From Bdellovibrionales bacterium Ga0074137 (GTDB lineage Bacteria > Bdellovibrionota > Bdellovibrionia > Bdellovibrionales > JAMPXM01): a stretch of 64,000 nt of DNA. The DNA lies in the NCBI GenBank assembly GCA_001464715.1, contig LNDT01000037.1, positions 1-64,000 of the forward strand, written 5' to 3'. A program made the translations under genes and the position numbers. The notes beneath the pieces are model-generated. The model had not been told where the DNA came from and did not search any database. It saw only the letters and a program-made list of their open reading frames with translations. Below are positions 1-8,367 of this stretch, in pieces (the stretch's first letter is position 1; the number at the start of each line of letters is the position of its first letter).

Positions 1-509
1 TCGACTCCAAGAAACCGATCGACCTCTTCTTTAATTTCAAGAGGAGCCCCCATCGTGCAGCAACCAAGGCCCTCGGCGACGCAGGCGAGATTTAGGTTTT
101 CAACAGCCATGTACACACTTCCGATCGACGTGTGATAGCGCTCTTCGGAATCATTGTAGGAGTAGCAAAGAACCACCACCGGGGCATCGCCGAGCGTATA
201 GAAAAACCGCTCGGTAAACTCATAGAGAGACGGCTTCAATCGCTTTTGCAAAACGTCTTTAATTCCAATCCATGTTTTTTGTGAAAGCGTGACGTACTCA
301 TCGCGTTTTTCTCCGCGCAAAATATAAAATCGCCAATTCTGACGGTTCTTTCCCGACGGCGCATGAGTCGCACTCTCAAAAACTCGGGATAAAATCGTCG
401 GGTCGACATCGCGCTTTTGAAACTTGCGAATGGATCTTCGTGCCTGAATGAGACGATAAAATTCGTCGCGAAATTCCGCTGAAAACGGGGCAAAGCGAGG
501 CGCAGACAT
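1..509 (-). CDS. Nitroreductase family protein (C-terminus beyond window edge)
   Basis: Reading from an ATG at 509 towards position 1 gives an open frame of about 169 residues that runs off the left edge. The N-terminal segment ARRSIRKFQKRDV followed by ATHAPSGKNRQNWRF is the FMN-binding start typical of the nitroreductase superfamily, and ENLNLACVAEGLGCCTMGAP matches the later conserved core. These enzymes are cytoplasmic flavoproteins that reduce nitro groups, quinones or flavins with NAD(P)H; the real substrate cannot be read from sequence. The start is supported by AGGGAG six bases upstream. It diverges from the next gene. Confidence 0.85.
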   Translation of the reverse strand, partial: MSAPRFAPFSAEFRDEFYRLIQARRSIRKFQKRDVDPTILSRVFESATHAPSGKNRQNWRFYILRGEKRDEYVTLSQKTWIGIKDVLQKRLKPSLYEFTERFFYTLGDAPVVVLCYSYNDSEERYHTSIGSVYMAVENLNLACVAEGLGCCTMGAPLEIKEEVDRFLGV

Positions 510-784
510 ACAAAACTCCCTGTCCAACTGATGGCCAGTCACTCAGATCCTGACAGCAGCCCATTCCACTCGAAACCTCGAGATTTCAACATGTTAGCTA
601 AGTTTCCCTCCTTGAGTCACCAGGAAGCTCTCGGGTGACCAGAAGTTGTGCGGCCCCAGGGCCACGCTAAGATATCGAAATTACTAATATTTTACGGGTT
701 TCTACAGCCTCGCACGAGGCTTCTTGCGGCATCATTCTTGGATACTAGTCATGGTGAAGCCCAAGTGCTTCGGGGGAAAAACAG
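510..784. promoter_or_regulatory. Divergent intergenic region, nitroreductase / Asp-loop membrane protein
   Basis: This 275-base spacer must hold promoters for two diverging genes. It has an AT-rich stretch around 671-695 and a small hairpin (GCCTC at 707-711, GAGGC at 716-720, four-base loop) followed by TTCTT. GGGGG lies eight bases upstream of the ATG at 785 and serves as its ribosome binding site. I cannot assign convincing -35/-10 pairs. Confidence 0.4.
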
Positions 785-1315
785 ATGACAACAACTCAGA
801 CAACAACTCAGCAGCCCGCAACAGGTGGTCTAAAAGCCGCTCTGACGAATCCGAAGAATCTGCTTCGGCTCTCTCAATCGGTTTTGAGTCTGATGGCGGT
901 TTTAGCCTTCATCGCTGTCGTCCACCCCGATGTGCGCGCCGAAGTTCGCGGAACTCTTCGTGCCGATTTCCGAACTGTTATTTCCACAGCCAAGGGTGAC
1001 CTCAGCGGCGACGGATCGATGTTCACTGTCGCGAAAGTAAAAACCCGCGACAATATCTATCTTGAAATTTTCCAGACCATCGCGACGGAAGGTCTTGAAG
1101 CGGCACCCCGCCTTGTCGAGCGCATTGAGCTTGCCGACACACGCGACGCTTTCTTCAACTTCAACGGTCAAGCGACGAACCTTGCGATTGACGATGTCGA
1201 TGGCGATGGCCGCGTAGAAATCTTGGCTCCGACATTTGATCGAAACCTCGTCGGCCGCCTCAACGTTTTCCAATATAACGATGCGACACAAGACTTTCGC
1301 AAAGTGATCCGTTAG
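785..1315 (+). CDS. Small membrane-anchored protein with Asp-rich FG-GAP/VCBS-like loops
   Basis: This 176-residue protein has a polar, Thr/Gln-rich N-terminus, one hydrophobic segment at about residues 32-50, and a periplasmic-looking domain. That domain has two Asp/Gly loops, DLSGDGS near residue 72 and DVDGDGRVE near residue 138, which resemble the calcium-binding loops of FG-GAP/VCBS beta-propeller repeats. It is far too short for a full propeller. I do not recognise its function. It stands alone, facing the convergent DUF885 gene with only a 19-base gap. The start has a good GGGGG ribosome binding site eight bases upstream. Confidence 0.6.
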   Translation: MTTTQTTTQQPATGGLKAALTNPKNLLRLSQSVLSLMAVLAFIAVVHPDVRAEVRGTLRADFRTVISTAKGDLSGDGSMFTVAKVKTRDNIYLEIFQTIATEGLEAAPRLVERIELADTRDAFFNFNGQATNLAIDDVDGDGRVEILAPTFDRNLVGRLNVFQYNDATQDFRKVIR

Positions 1316-1334
1316 ATCGCAGCTTTTCTAGACA

Positions 1335-3224
1335 TCAACTACAGCTGAGACCACGAATTTTCTCGGCCAGAATTTCTAAAGGCAGAAGCCCTTCACTGAG
1401 AATGGCATCGTGAAAGCAGCGCTCTCGAAAACCTGACCCCAGACGCTTCATCGTCTCATCTCGGATCGCACGAAGTTTCAAATAACCATAATAGTAGCTG
1501 GGCGCCTGGCCAGGGCTTTTGTACATGTAGCGCTGAAGCTCTAGGTCCGCCCACTCTGGCGACATCGCAACCTCTTCAGTGATAACACGCTTCGCGTCTT
1601 TCGGAGAAATCAAACCCATCTGAATTTCTGGGTCCAAAAACATACGAGCGTTTCGCATCATCCTCGACATGAGCAAACCCATTTTTTCATCCAAAGACAT
1701 CGAAGGTTCCATCAGCCACTCGGCATAAAGCGCCCAGCCTTCGACGTTGACGCTGTTGAAAGCGTAGTTCGCCCGAATTGTCGAAACGCCGCGATCCAAC
1801 GCCGAACTAAACTGGAGGTCGTGTCCGGGTCGGCCCTCATGCGCCGTAAGCCCTTTCGCCGCCGCCACAAACGCGAAGTCATCGAAAGCAAGTTTGTCGC
1901 TCGAGCCAACGGGCACTACAAATTCTGGTCGCTCGCCGGTGTTACCAATGAACGGTGGCGTCGTGAGGTGCGGCACAGGTTGAATACGACTTTCGGCTTC
2001 CGAAGCCACCCGAATTCGGAGCGGTACTTTCGGGAGCGTGACGAGATCTCGTTTCACAATATCGGCCGAAAGCTCAGCATCCGCCTTTTGGTAAATCGCT
2101 CGAACTTTAACGGGGTCGGTTTCGACGTATTTCTTCAAATGACGAAGAACTGCTTTCGGCGACGAGTCCGAAAGGCCATCGCGCTTTGCGATTTCTGCGG
2201 CCACCGCACGGTATTCGATAAGACTCTTCTTAAATTCCGCTCGCGCTACACTGCGAATTTCTTCCGGCGGCGATCGATGACCGATCCGGTGAAGGGCCAA
2301 GCTGTAAAGTTCCTTAGGAAGCTTATGATCGCGGCGAGCGACAGGTAAGATCGCCGTTCGAAGCCAGCTGTCGTAAGTCTTTACCTGTACTTTGAAAATT
2401 TCGTAATCTTCTTTCCAATCGGTTCGGCCCGATTGCTCAAGAATATTGCCGATGCCTTCGACAACCTTCGGCGATTTTTTTAAGTACTCCTCAACTTCTT
2501 CGCGAAGTGGCCAGTACATCTTCCCTTTAGACGGACCACTTTTCTTCGAGAACAACTTGATTTTCTTCTCGGTCAGAATCTTCGTTGCCTCCGATTGAGG
2601 TCGAACTTTTTTTCCGCCCTCTTCAAACCCGCGAACATATTTTCTAAACCGATCCACACCGGCTTTTTTTCTTTCCGTAGGACTTTGCTCATTGATCAAA
2701 TCTCGAAGCGAATAAAACACGCCCACGGACACTTCGCCCGCCTGAATTTCGCCATACTTTTTTTCAAGTTCGCGGCGCTTCAACGACTGTTCTACGTCTT
2801 CCAGAAGAACACGAATGTCGACTTTTACTTCCTCGCGGTCCTTTTCGCTCAGCTTCAGAGGAGCGAAGTTCTTGTCAAAGGCTGCGGCATCCATCGCTAA
2901 AAGATTATTGAGCTTGGCCGTCCAATCCAATAGCAGCGCTTCGATGCGAGACTCAAGCTCGTCATCAATTCGTATCGCCAATGAATCATACTCGCGGTAA
3001 CCAAGGCCTGATCCACTCTCGGGGAAAATCGCTGCCGACGCATGAGAGTACTGTGCCGCCAATTTGTTACTTGCCAGAATCCAAGCTGGAGTCGCCTCGG
3101 CGTTTTCTGACTTTTGCGCCGACCCGCAGCCTGACGAAGTTAAGACGAGCAGGAGTGTCACGCAGGAAAGTAACAACGACCTCATCAATACAGATGAGGT
3201 GTCGGCTAGTTTATCAATGTTCAT
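1335..3224 (-). CDS. DUF885 family lipoprotein, putative zinc metallopeptidase
   Basis: The 629-residue product starts with a lipoprotein signal: a hydrophobic stretch ends at TSSGC, so Cys at about residue 33 would be lipidated. The HEGRPGH motif near residues 462-468 is the DUF885 signature and contains the probable metal-binding histidines and catalytic glutamate; the following ALYAEWLM is also typical of the family. It probably acts on peptides in the periplasm or at the outer membrane. The ATG at 3224 overlaps the mltG stop (ATGA) and has GGAG ten bases upstream, so I prefer it to the longer frame beginning at 3269. An inner ATG at 3185 would give a neater signal peptide but has no ribosome binding site. 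Confidence 0.8.
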   Translation of the reverse strand: MNIDKLADTSSVLMRSLLLSCVTLLLVLTSSGCGSAQKSENAEATPAWILASNKLAAQYSHASAAIFPESGSGLGYREYDSLAIRIDDELESRIEALLLDWTAKLNNLLAMDAAAFDKNFAPLKLSEKDREEVKVDIRVLLEDVEQSLKRRELEKKYGEIQAGEVSVGVFYSLRDLINEQSPTERKKAGVDRFRKYVRGFEEGGKKVRPQSEATKILTEKKIKLFSKKSGPSKGKMYWPLREEVEEYLKKSPKVVEGIGNILEQSGRTDWKEDYEIFKVQVKTYDSWLRTAILPVARRDHKLPKELYSLALHRIGHRSPPEEIRSVARAEFKKSLIEYRAVAAEIAKRDGLSDSSPKAVLRHLKKYVETDPVKVRAIYQKADAELSADIVKRDLVTLPKVPLRIRVASEAESRIQPVPHLTTPPFIGNTGERPEFVVPVGSSDKLAFDDFAFVAAAKGLTAHEGRPGHDLQFSSALDRGVSTIRANYAFNSVNVEGWALYAEWLMEPSMSLDEKMGLLMSRMMRNARMFLDPEIQMGLISPKDAKRVITEEVAMSPEWADLELQRYMYKSPGQAPSYYYGYLKLRAIRDETMKRLGSGFRERCFHDAILSEGLLPLEILAEKIRGLSCS

Positions 3225-4315
3225 TTCTTTTTCACTCCAGCTTTTGGTGGATTTTTTAGATCTCGCCAAGATTTACCTTCGCGAGCCTTGCGGTTCAATT
3301 GAAAGTCACCCACAGCTGCGCGGTGCTGCTGATAGTCTTTAGAAAAAACATGTGTGCCATCATTTCGCGAAACGAAAAAGAGAAACTCCGACGTCTCGGG
3401 CTGCACAGCTGCTAGCAACGCTTCTCGTCCCGGATTTGCGATGGGGCCCGGTGGAAGGCCTCGTATCGTGTAGGTATTGTAAGCCGACGGCGTCAATAAA
3501 TCTTGCCGCGAAATATTTCGATTCCAAGTTCCCGTCTTTGACCAAAGACCATAAATAACTGTCGGGTCTGTCTGTAGGCGCATTCCTTTTTTTAGTCGAT
3601 TGTGAAAAACCGAACTAATGCGAGGACGCTCGAAAGGAGCACCAGTTTCCTTTTCAATAATGCTCGCCAGAACGACGATCTCTGCGCGCGTAAGTGCAAC
3701 GGAACTAGCGGTTTCCACGACATCAGGCACCGCGGTGAACGTTTCTTTGAACTTTGTCAGCATCTGAACAACAAGTCCGCGAACTCCAGCGGCCCGAGTT
3801 ACGTAGTAGGTTTCTGGAAAAAGGTATCCCTCAAGGGTAGGAACCCGCACTCCCAAGTTTCGCGAGATGAAGTCGCGATCTTGAGTGAGCTTCAAAAATT
3901 CATCTCGCGTTCCGATCCCTTGTTTTTCAACAAGGCTCGCTATTTCAAACCGATTGAGGCCTTCCGAGATCGTGATCGCATATTCAATACTTCGGCCCGA
4001 AGCCAGGACCTTCAAAATTTGGCCCGGAGACATGTTGCGCTTCAGAGCGTATTCGCCGGCGCGCACTTTATTTTCTAAAGCTTTGAACCGAACGTAGAGA
4101 CGAAACTTCTTCTGATCGGTTATCAAATTTTGTTTTTCAAGTTGGACGGCGATATCGCGAAGTGTCTGCCCGCGACGAACTTCAAAGACGATTTGAGTGT
4201 CATCGGTACTCGGAGCCGTGCGGACAAAACGCAGGGCCTGCCACGCAAGTCCCGCAGCCAGCGCCCCGGCGACAACAAAGATCAATGCCATCGAACGAAA
4301 GAAAATCGACTTCAA
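3221..4315 (-). CDS. mltG: Endolytic murein transglycosylase MltG
   Basis: The 364-residue protein has an N-terminal membrane anchor (about residues 8-27), a LysM-like region and a YceG/MltG catalytic domain. The hallmarks are LEGYLFPETY, SIIEKETG with the catalytic glutamate at about 221, LQTDPTVIYG and IRGLPPGPIANPG. MltG cuts nascent glycan strands at the inner membrane; the Myxococcus homologue AgmT is linked to gliding. The start is TTG, supported by AGGAG nine bases upstream; that site overlaps the astD stop codon, so translation is probably coupled to astD. The stop overlaps the DUF885 start by four bases. Confidence 0.93.
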   Translation of the reverse strand: MKSIFFRSMALIFVVAGALAAGLAWQALRFVRTAPSTDDTQIVFEVRRGQTLRDIAVQLEKQNLITDQKKFRLYVRFKALENKVRAGEYALKRNMSPGQILKVLASGRSIEYAITISEGLNRFEIASLVEKQGIGTRDEFLKLTQDRDFISRNLGVRVPTLEGYLFPETYYVTRAAGVRGLVVQMLTKFKETFTAVPDVVETASSVALTRAEIVVLASIIEKETGAPFERPRISSVFHNRLKKGMRLQTDPTVIYGLWSKTGTWNRNISRQDLLTPSAYNTYTIRGLPPGPIANPGREALLAAVQPETSEFLFFVSRNDGTHVFSKDYQQHRAAVGDFQLNRKAREGKSWRDLKNPPKAGVKKK

Positions 4316-4327
4316 TCTCGTTTTCTC

Positions 4328-5848
4328 CTATGCCAATGGGTCGAATGAAAGTCCAGGCGGTGCTGCTTTTGGATCAAACGGCGTCGGATCCTCAAGGCTA
4401 GCCACCGGAACTGTGCAGTACTGAACTGCGAAGTCCGCGGCCGGTCGGTCGTTCCCCGATTTTCCCAAGCCCCCAAAGGGAAGCTTGGAGCTTGCACCGT
4501 TGGTCGTACGATTCCAATTCACCAATCCTGATCGACCTCTGTAGACAGTTTCTTCGTAGAGCGACTTTTGTTTTGTAAAGACCGACGTCACCAGGCCGAA
4601 GCCGGTGCTCGAATTAATTTTTAACGCCTCGTCGAAATCCGATGTGCGGTAGATGGCGACATTGGGTCCAAAAATCTCAGACTTTTGATAGACCGAGTCC
4701 TCGCGGTAGCGATCGACCAAACAGATCGAGGGCGTCACGTAGTAACCTTTTCGGCCATTCGTATGCGAGGCTTCCAGGGCTTTTCCGCGCATCAACCGCT
4801 CAGCACCTTCGCGGCTGGCGATCTCTTGAAAACGAACATATTTTTCAACGGCCCCGGCGTTGATGAGCGGTCCCATGAAAGGATTCTCTTTCCAGTATCC
4901 GATCGTGAGCTTTTTCGCCGTCTCGTAGAACTTGTCGATAAACTTATCCGCAATCGCATCATGCAGGATGATTCGGCTTGTGCACGAACACCGCTGCCCG
5001 GTGCTCATAAAAGAACCGATCGTCGTTTCATAGATGGCTTTATTTAAGTCAGCATCGTCCCAAACAATCGTCGCGTTCTTTCCGCCCATTTCGAGGGCAA
5101 GAATCTTCCAGTACTGCTCGACTGTTTTTTGTTTGATCTTAAGACCCGTCTCGTAGGAGCCGGTAAAAAGAACCCCGTCGACATTTTCGTCCGCGACAAG
5201 TCGCTTCCCGGTTTCGCCCTCACCGTGAATCAGGTTGAAGACCCCTTTAGGAAATTCGGCTTTTTCAAAAAGCTGCGCCATCAGCTGACCAACCATTGGG
5301 GTCAGTTCAGACGGTTTAAAGACAACGGTGTTACCGGTGGCCAACGCCGGAACGATATGTCCATTGGGAAGATGCCCAGGAAAATTGAAAGGACCAAGGA
5401 CAGCCATCACTCCGCGCGGTAAATGGGAAATGACCCCTTCTACCCCTGGAAGAACGTTTGCGAACCGCTCTTGCGCAATCAAGCGCATCGAATGTTCAAG
5501 CGTGATGTCGATTTTTCCGATCATCGCTTTCGTTTCACCCGTCGCGTCCCACAGTGGCTTTCCGGTTTCTCGAGAGATTGTCTCGGCCAAAAGTTCAGCG
5601 TGCGCCGTATAGACATCTTTGAGTTTTCTTAAAAGTTGGAAGCGATGTTCGCGGGGAGCCCTGGCCCACGCCGGAAAGGCGTCACGCGCTGCTTTCGTCG
5701 CTCGCGAGATATGATCGTGACGATATTCGAGATTCGATAAAACGTCGCTCAGATCCGCCGGCGATACGGACTTGAACTCGCCATCAGCACGATCGGGCTT
5801 TACAAATTTTCCGTCAATGTAGTCGCCTTGAAAATCAATCGGACCCAT
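4328..5848 (-). CDS. astD: N-succinylglutamate 5-semialdehyde dehydrogenase AstD
   Basis: The 506-residue aldehyde dehydrogenase oxidises succinylglutamate semialdehyde to succinylglutamate in the arginine succinyltransferase (AST) pathway. Visible motifs are PFNFPGHLPNGHIVPALATG, the glutamate of ALEMGGKN (Glu253), and the nucleophile of STGQRCSCTSR (Cys287), the AstD-type pattern. Length is close to the roughly 490 usual for the family. AGGAG lies six bases before the ATG. It follows astA with a ten-base gap, confirming pathway context, and is followed by mltG. Confidence 0.93.
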   Translation of the reverse strand: MGPIDFQGDYIDGKFVKPDRADGEFKSVSPADLSDVLSNLEYRHDHISRATKAARDAFPAWARAPREHRFQLLRKLKDVYTAHAELLAETISRETGKPLWDATGETKAMIGKIDITLEHSMRLIAQERFANVLPGVEGVISHLPRGVMAVLGPFNFPGHLPNGHIVPALATGNTVVFKPSELTPMVGQLMAQLFEKAEFPKGVFNLIHGEGETGKRLVADENVDGVLFTGSYETGLKIKQKTVEQYWKILALEMGGKNATIVWDDADLNKAIYETTIGSFMSTGQRCSCTSRIILHDAIADKFIDKFYETAKKLTIGYWKENPFMGPLINAGAVEKYVRFQEIASREGAERLMRGKALEASHTNGRKGYYVTPSICLVDRYREDSVYQKSEIFGPNVAIYRTSDFDEALKINSSTGFGLVTSVFTKQKSLYEETVYRGRSGLVNWNRTTNGASSKLPFGGLGKSGNDRPAADFAVQYCTVPVASLEDPTPFDPKAAPPGLSFDPLA

Positions 5849-5858
5849 GGCCGTCTCC

Positions 5859-6953
5859 TTATGCTACTGGCGAACTGAAAACAGATCCGCCCTCGGCGAT
5901 ATCTAGTGTTTTAAAAGCCGAGGCCGGAATTGCGATGCTGGACGCGTCTCGATCCTCATAGGGCGTCCAGACGGCGCGAAACTCGCCATTCGAATTTCTC
6001 TGTCCAACAAGAGCTGTCCCGGTCAACTGTCGGCGCTCGCCAGTCGCGGGGGCCCCGATCGCGAACACCTTTCGTTCGCGACATGTTTTCACAATCGAAA
6101 TTTCTTTCAGCTGGGCACCGTAATGTGGACCGCCGTCGAAAGGATCAACTTCATTGAGGTACTCAAAACCAATCGATTCTAACAAATGTTGTGCGGGCCG
6201 CGTTTCTTGACCAACCCGGCCGAGGTCGACGCGAGCACGCGAATCGAGAAGTGCCAGATAAATATCTTCTTCAGGAAAGAGGCTCGAGATAAATTCCTTA
6301 TTTCGTTGGCTGATCAAATCAGCCTCTTGATACGGAAGGCCCGTAAACCGGCGCCCAAGCGCCTCCCAAAATTCGCTGCGGCCACCTTCGCCCAAAGGAG
6401 GCGTCAGTTCGCAAAGAACTCGCGATTCAAATTCCTGAGGAAACATTCCCATGTAGAGAAATCGAACAAGGCTTATTTGTTTTCCAAGTTTTTCTGGGCG
6501 ACGACGATAGGAGCGGTCGATCAAAAGCCCGCCGACCTCCGTCGGGCCATCGACATCTTCTTTGAATTGAAGCACCTGATGAATGAAACCAACACCCAGG
6601 TCATCGCTGAAGCGATTGCGCTTCGTAATCTTAAAATAGTAGTGCGGTATGTCTTCGGTGCCGTGCTTCGCCAAAATCAACGAGCTTCCGACAACCGTTT
6701 CGGTTTCAAGATCTTCACAAACAAACAAGTACTCGGCTTCACTCTTGTCGACTTCACCGGCAAAAGATCCCACCGATCTTTCGATTTTCTCGGTCAAAAC
6801 TTTTTTATCCGCTGGAAGATTTAAAAGTGAGAACTGACTCGCCAAATCGCGCAGGTCCTTAAGGTCGTCAAGACGTGCCCCGCGAAGTAAAAACTTTGCG
6901 CCCGCCGATGTCGCCATCGGTTGTCCCGAATTTTGTCTGTTAATTCGATTCAT
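5859..6953 (-). CDS. astA: Arginine/ornithine N-succinyltransferase AstA
   Basis: The 364-residue protein belongs to the AstA family, which transfers succinyl from succinyl-CoA to the alpha-amino group of arginine (or ornithine in paralogues). The diagnostic block GGRSEFWEALGRRFTGLPYQ is followed by EADLISQRNKEFI; VGGLLIDRSYRR and FDGGPHYGA are also conserved. It lies between the M20 deacylase (six-base gap) and astD. Whether arginine or ornithine is the substrate is open: no astB is present here, which favours ornithine or a distant astB. A second ATG at 6917 is possible. Confidence 0.92.
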   Translation of the reverse strand: MNRINRQNSGQPMATSAGAKFLLRGARLDDLKDLRDLASQFSLLNLPADKKVLTEKIERSVGSFAGEVDKSEAEYLFVCEDLETETVVGSSLILAKHGTEDIPHYYFKITKRNRFSDDLGVGFIHQVLQFKEDVDGPTEVGGLLIDRSYRRRPEKLGKQISLVRFLYMGMFPQEFESRVLCELTPPLGEGGRSEFWEALGRRFTGLPYQEADLISQRNKEFISSLFPEEDIYLALLDSRARVDLGRVGQETRPAQHLLESIGFEYLNEVDPFDGGPHYGAQLKEISIVKTCRERKVFAIGAPATGERRQLTGTALVGQRNSNGEFRAVWTPYEDRDASSIAIPASAFKTLDIAEGGSVFSSPVA

Positions 6954-6959
6954 AAAATC

Positions 6960-8360
6960 TCACAAACACATCCGCTCAATCACATGGCGATAGAACTCCA
7001 TCGCCCGATCTAGCTCTGCGATTCTCACACACTCATTTGGAGTGTGGGAATTGCCGACACCCTGTCCTGGACCCCACACGGCACAATCGATTCCAAATTT
7101 CGCAAACACATTGGCTTCATTCGCAACAGCTTGCGCGGCGAGCGGCGCGTCAACACCGAGGCCCTTTAGTGCCGAGGAACAAACCTCCACAAGACTTGAT
7201 TTTGCGTCTGTTCGGAAGGGTTGTTTGTAGTCGCCGATGCGAAAGACGGCACCTTCATCCGAGCACGCCTGCCGAAGCGAAAACATCCACTTTTCGTAAT
7301 CCGCTTGTGACACGGTCGGCGGAAGTCGAACGCATCCTGACAATTTCACATGGTCATCAAATGTTCGCACCATTCCAATATTGAGAGTGGGTTCCTGCGG
7401 AACAAACTGAGCGTCAGGAAACTTCTTAAACTGCTCTTGAACTTTCCGAATCGCACCGCGAATTCGAACAATTTTCTGAGCCATAAAACTCGTGAGAGCT
7501 TTTTCCGAGAGCTCCGTCACCATATCGATTTCAAGAACTGCCTGGGACGCAACGGTATTGAAATTCACACCGCCTTCGATCTCCATAATGGCGAGTCCCG
7601 CGGGAAACCGCTCCAACGAATCGAGCATTTTCTCAATCGCACTGTCGCCCAGTTGTGGCGCGGAAGAGTGCGCCGCTCGACCCGAAAATAAACGACTCTG
7701 TGTCGACGAGCTTTCACTGAGGTCGTGATCGCGTCGAAATTTCAGCTCGTCGTCTGAAAATGGGATTTCAATTTCGACAGAGGCGAAACCTTTACCGGCG
7801 ACCACCAGCTGCATCGCGGTCGGTTCACCCACCAAGACGGCGCTGGGTCTGATTTTTTTCTTTCGGATCAGTCGGACCGCGCCCGGCATGCCAAGCTCTT
7901 CGCCGAAGGTTCCCACAAGAACAGGGGGTTGCCGCCAGGGGCGCGCCGTTCCTCCACCGGAAGAAACAGTGGCTTCCAAAGCCCAAAGCTTACACAAGAA
8001 GTCGAGCTTCACATCGGCCGTGCCAAGCCCATAGATGCTTTCACCGTCGTCGACTTTGTAGATACTCGCATTGAACGGATTCGCGCCCGTTTTCTTCCAC
8101 AGTGCGTAGGGGCCCGGATCGGGAGTGTCGAGATGTGTTTGAAGAACGAACTCTTCCGCCGGCAGATCGCTTTGCGAAAAATCCAGAGGACGGATGATCA
8201 CATTCGCTTGCTCAACTCCGTTCCAAGATTCCAACTGGAGTTCGACGAAAAGATTTTTCTTGAGCGCAAGCGTCTCGACAAATTTCGCCACCTCCAGCGT
8301 TCCCGCCGAGGGACTGCTGTCGATGCCGATGATTGCGCGACATGCCTCAAGAAAATCCAT
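6960..8360 (-). CDS. M20 family metallo-deacylase (ArgE/DapE type), possible succinylglutamate desuccinylase substitute
   Basis: The 466-residue protein shows the M20 pattern: THLDTPD with metal ligands His76 and Asp78, GTADVK with Asp116, and TFGEELG with the catalytic Glu154/Glu155 pair. LVGEPT and NTVASQAVLEIDM follow. The family includes acetylornithine deacetylase and succinyl-diaminopimelate desuccinylase, so removing an N-succinyl group is well within its range. Its place between an aminotransferase and astA suggests it replaces AstE, cleaving succinylglutamate to glutamate and succinate; this is inference. It starts seven bases after the aminotransferase stop. Confidence 0.85.
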   Translation of the reverse strand: MDFLEACRAIIGIDSSPSAGTLEVAKFVETLALKKNLFVELQLESWNGVEQANVIIRPLDFSQSDLPAEEFVLQTHLDTPDPGPYALWKKTGANPFNASIYKVDDGESIYGLGTADVKLDFLCKLWALEATVSSGGGTARPWRQPPVLVGTFGEELGMPGAVRLIRKKKIRPSAVLVGEPTAMQLVVAGKGFASVEIEIPFSDDELKFRRDHDLSESSSTQSRLFSGRAAHSSAPQLGDSAIEKMLDSLERFPAGLAIMEIEGGVNFNTVASQAVLEIDMVTELSEKALTSFMAQKIVRIRGAIRKVQEQFKKFPDAQFVPQEPTLNIGMVRTFDDHVKLSGCVRLPPTVSQADYEKWMFSLRQACSDEGAVFRIGDYKQPFRTDAKSSLVEVCSSALKGLGVDAPLAAQAVANEANVFAKFGIDCAVWGPGQGVGNSHTPNECVRIAELDRAMEFYRHVIERMCL

Positions 8361-8367
8361 CGTACGC

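Noticed and set aside
902-1291. 129-residue minus-strand frame over the Asp-loop protein
   Set aside because: Shadow of the plus-strand gene, which has a ribosome binding site and a membrane segment.
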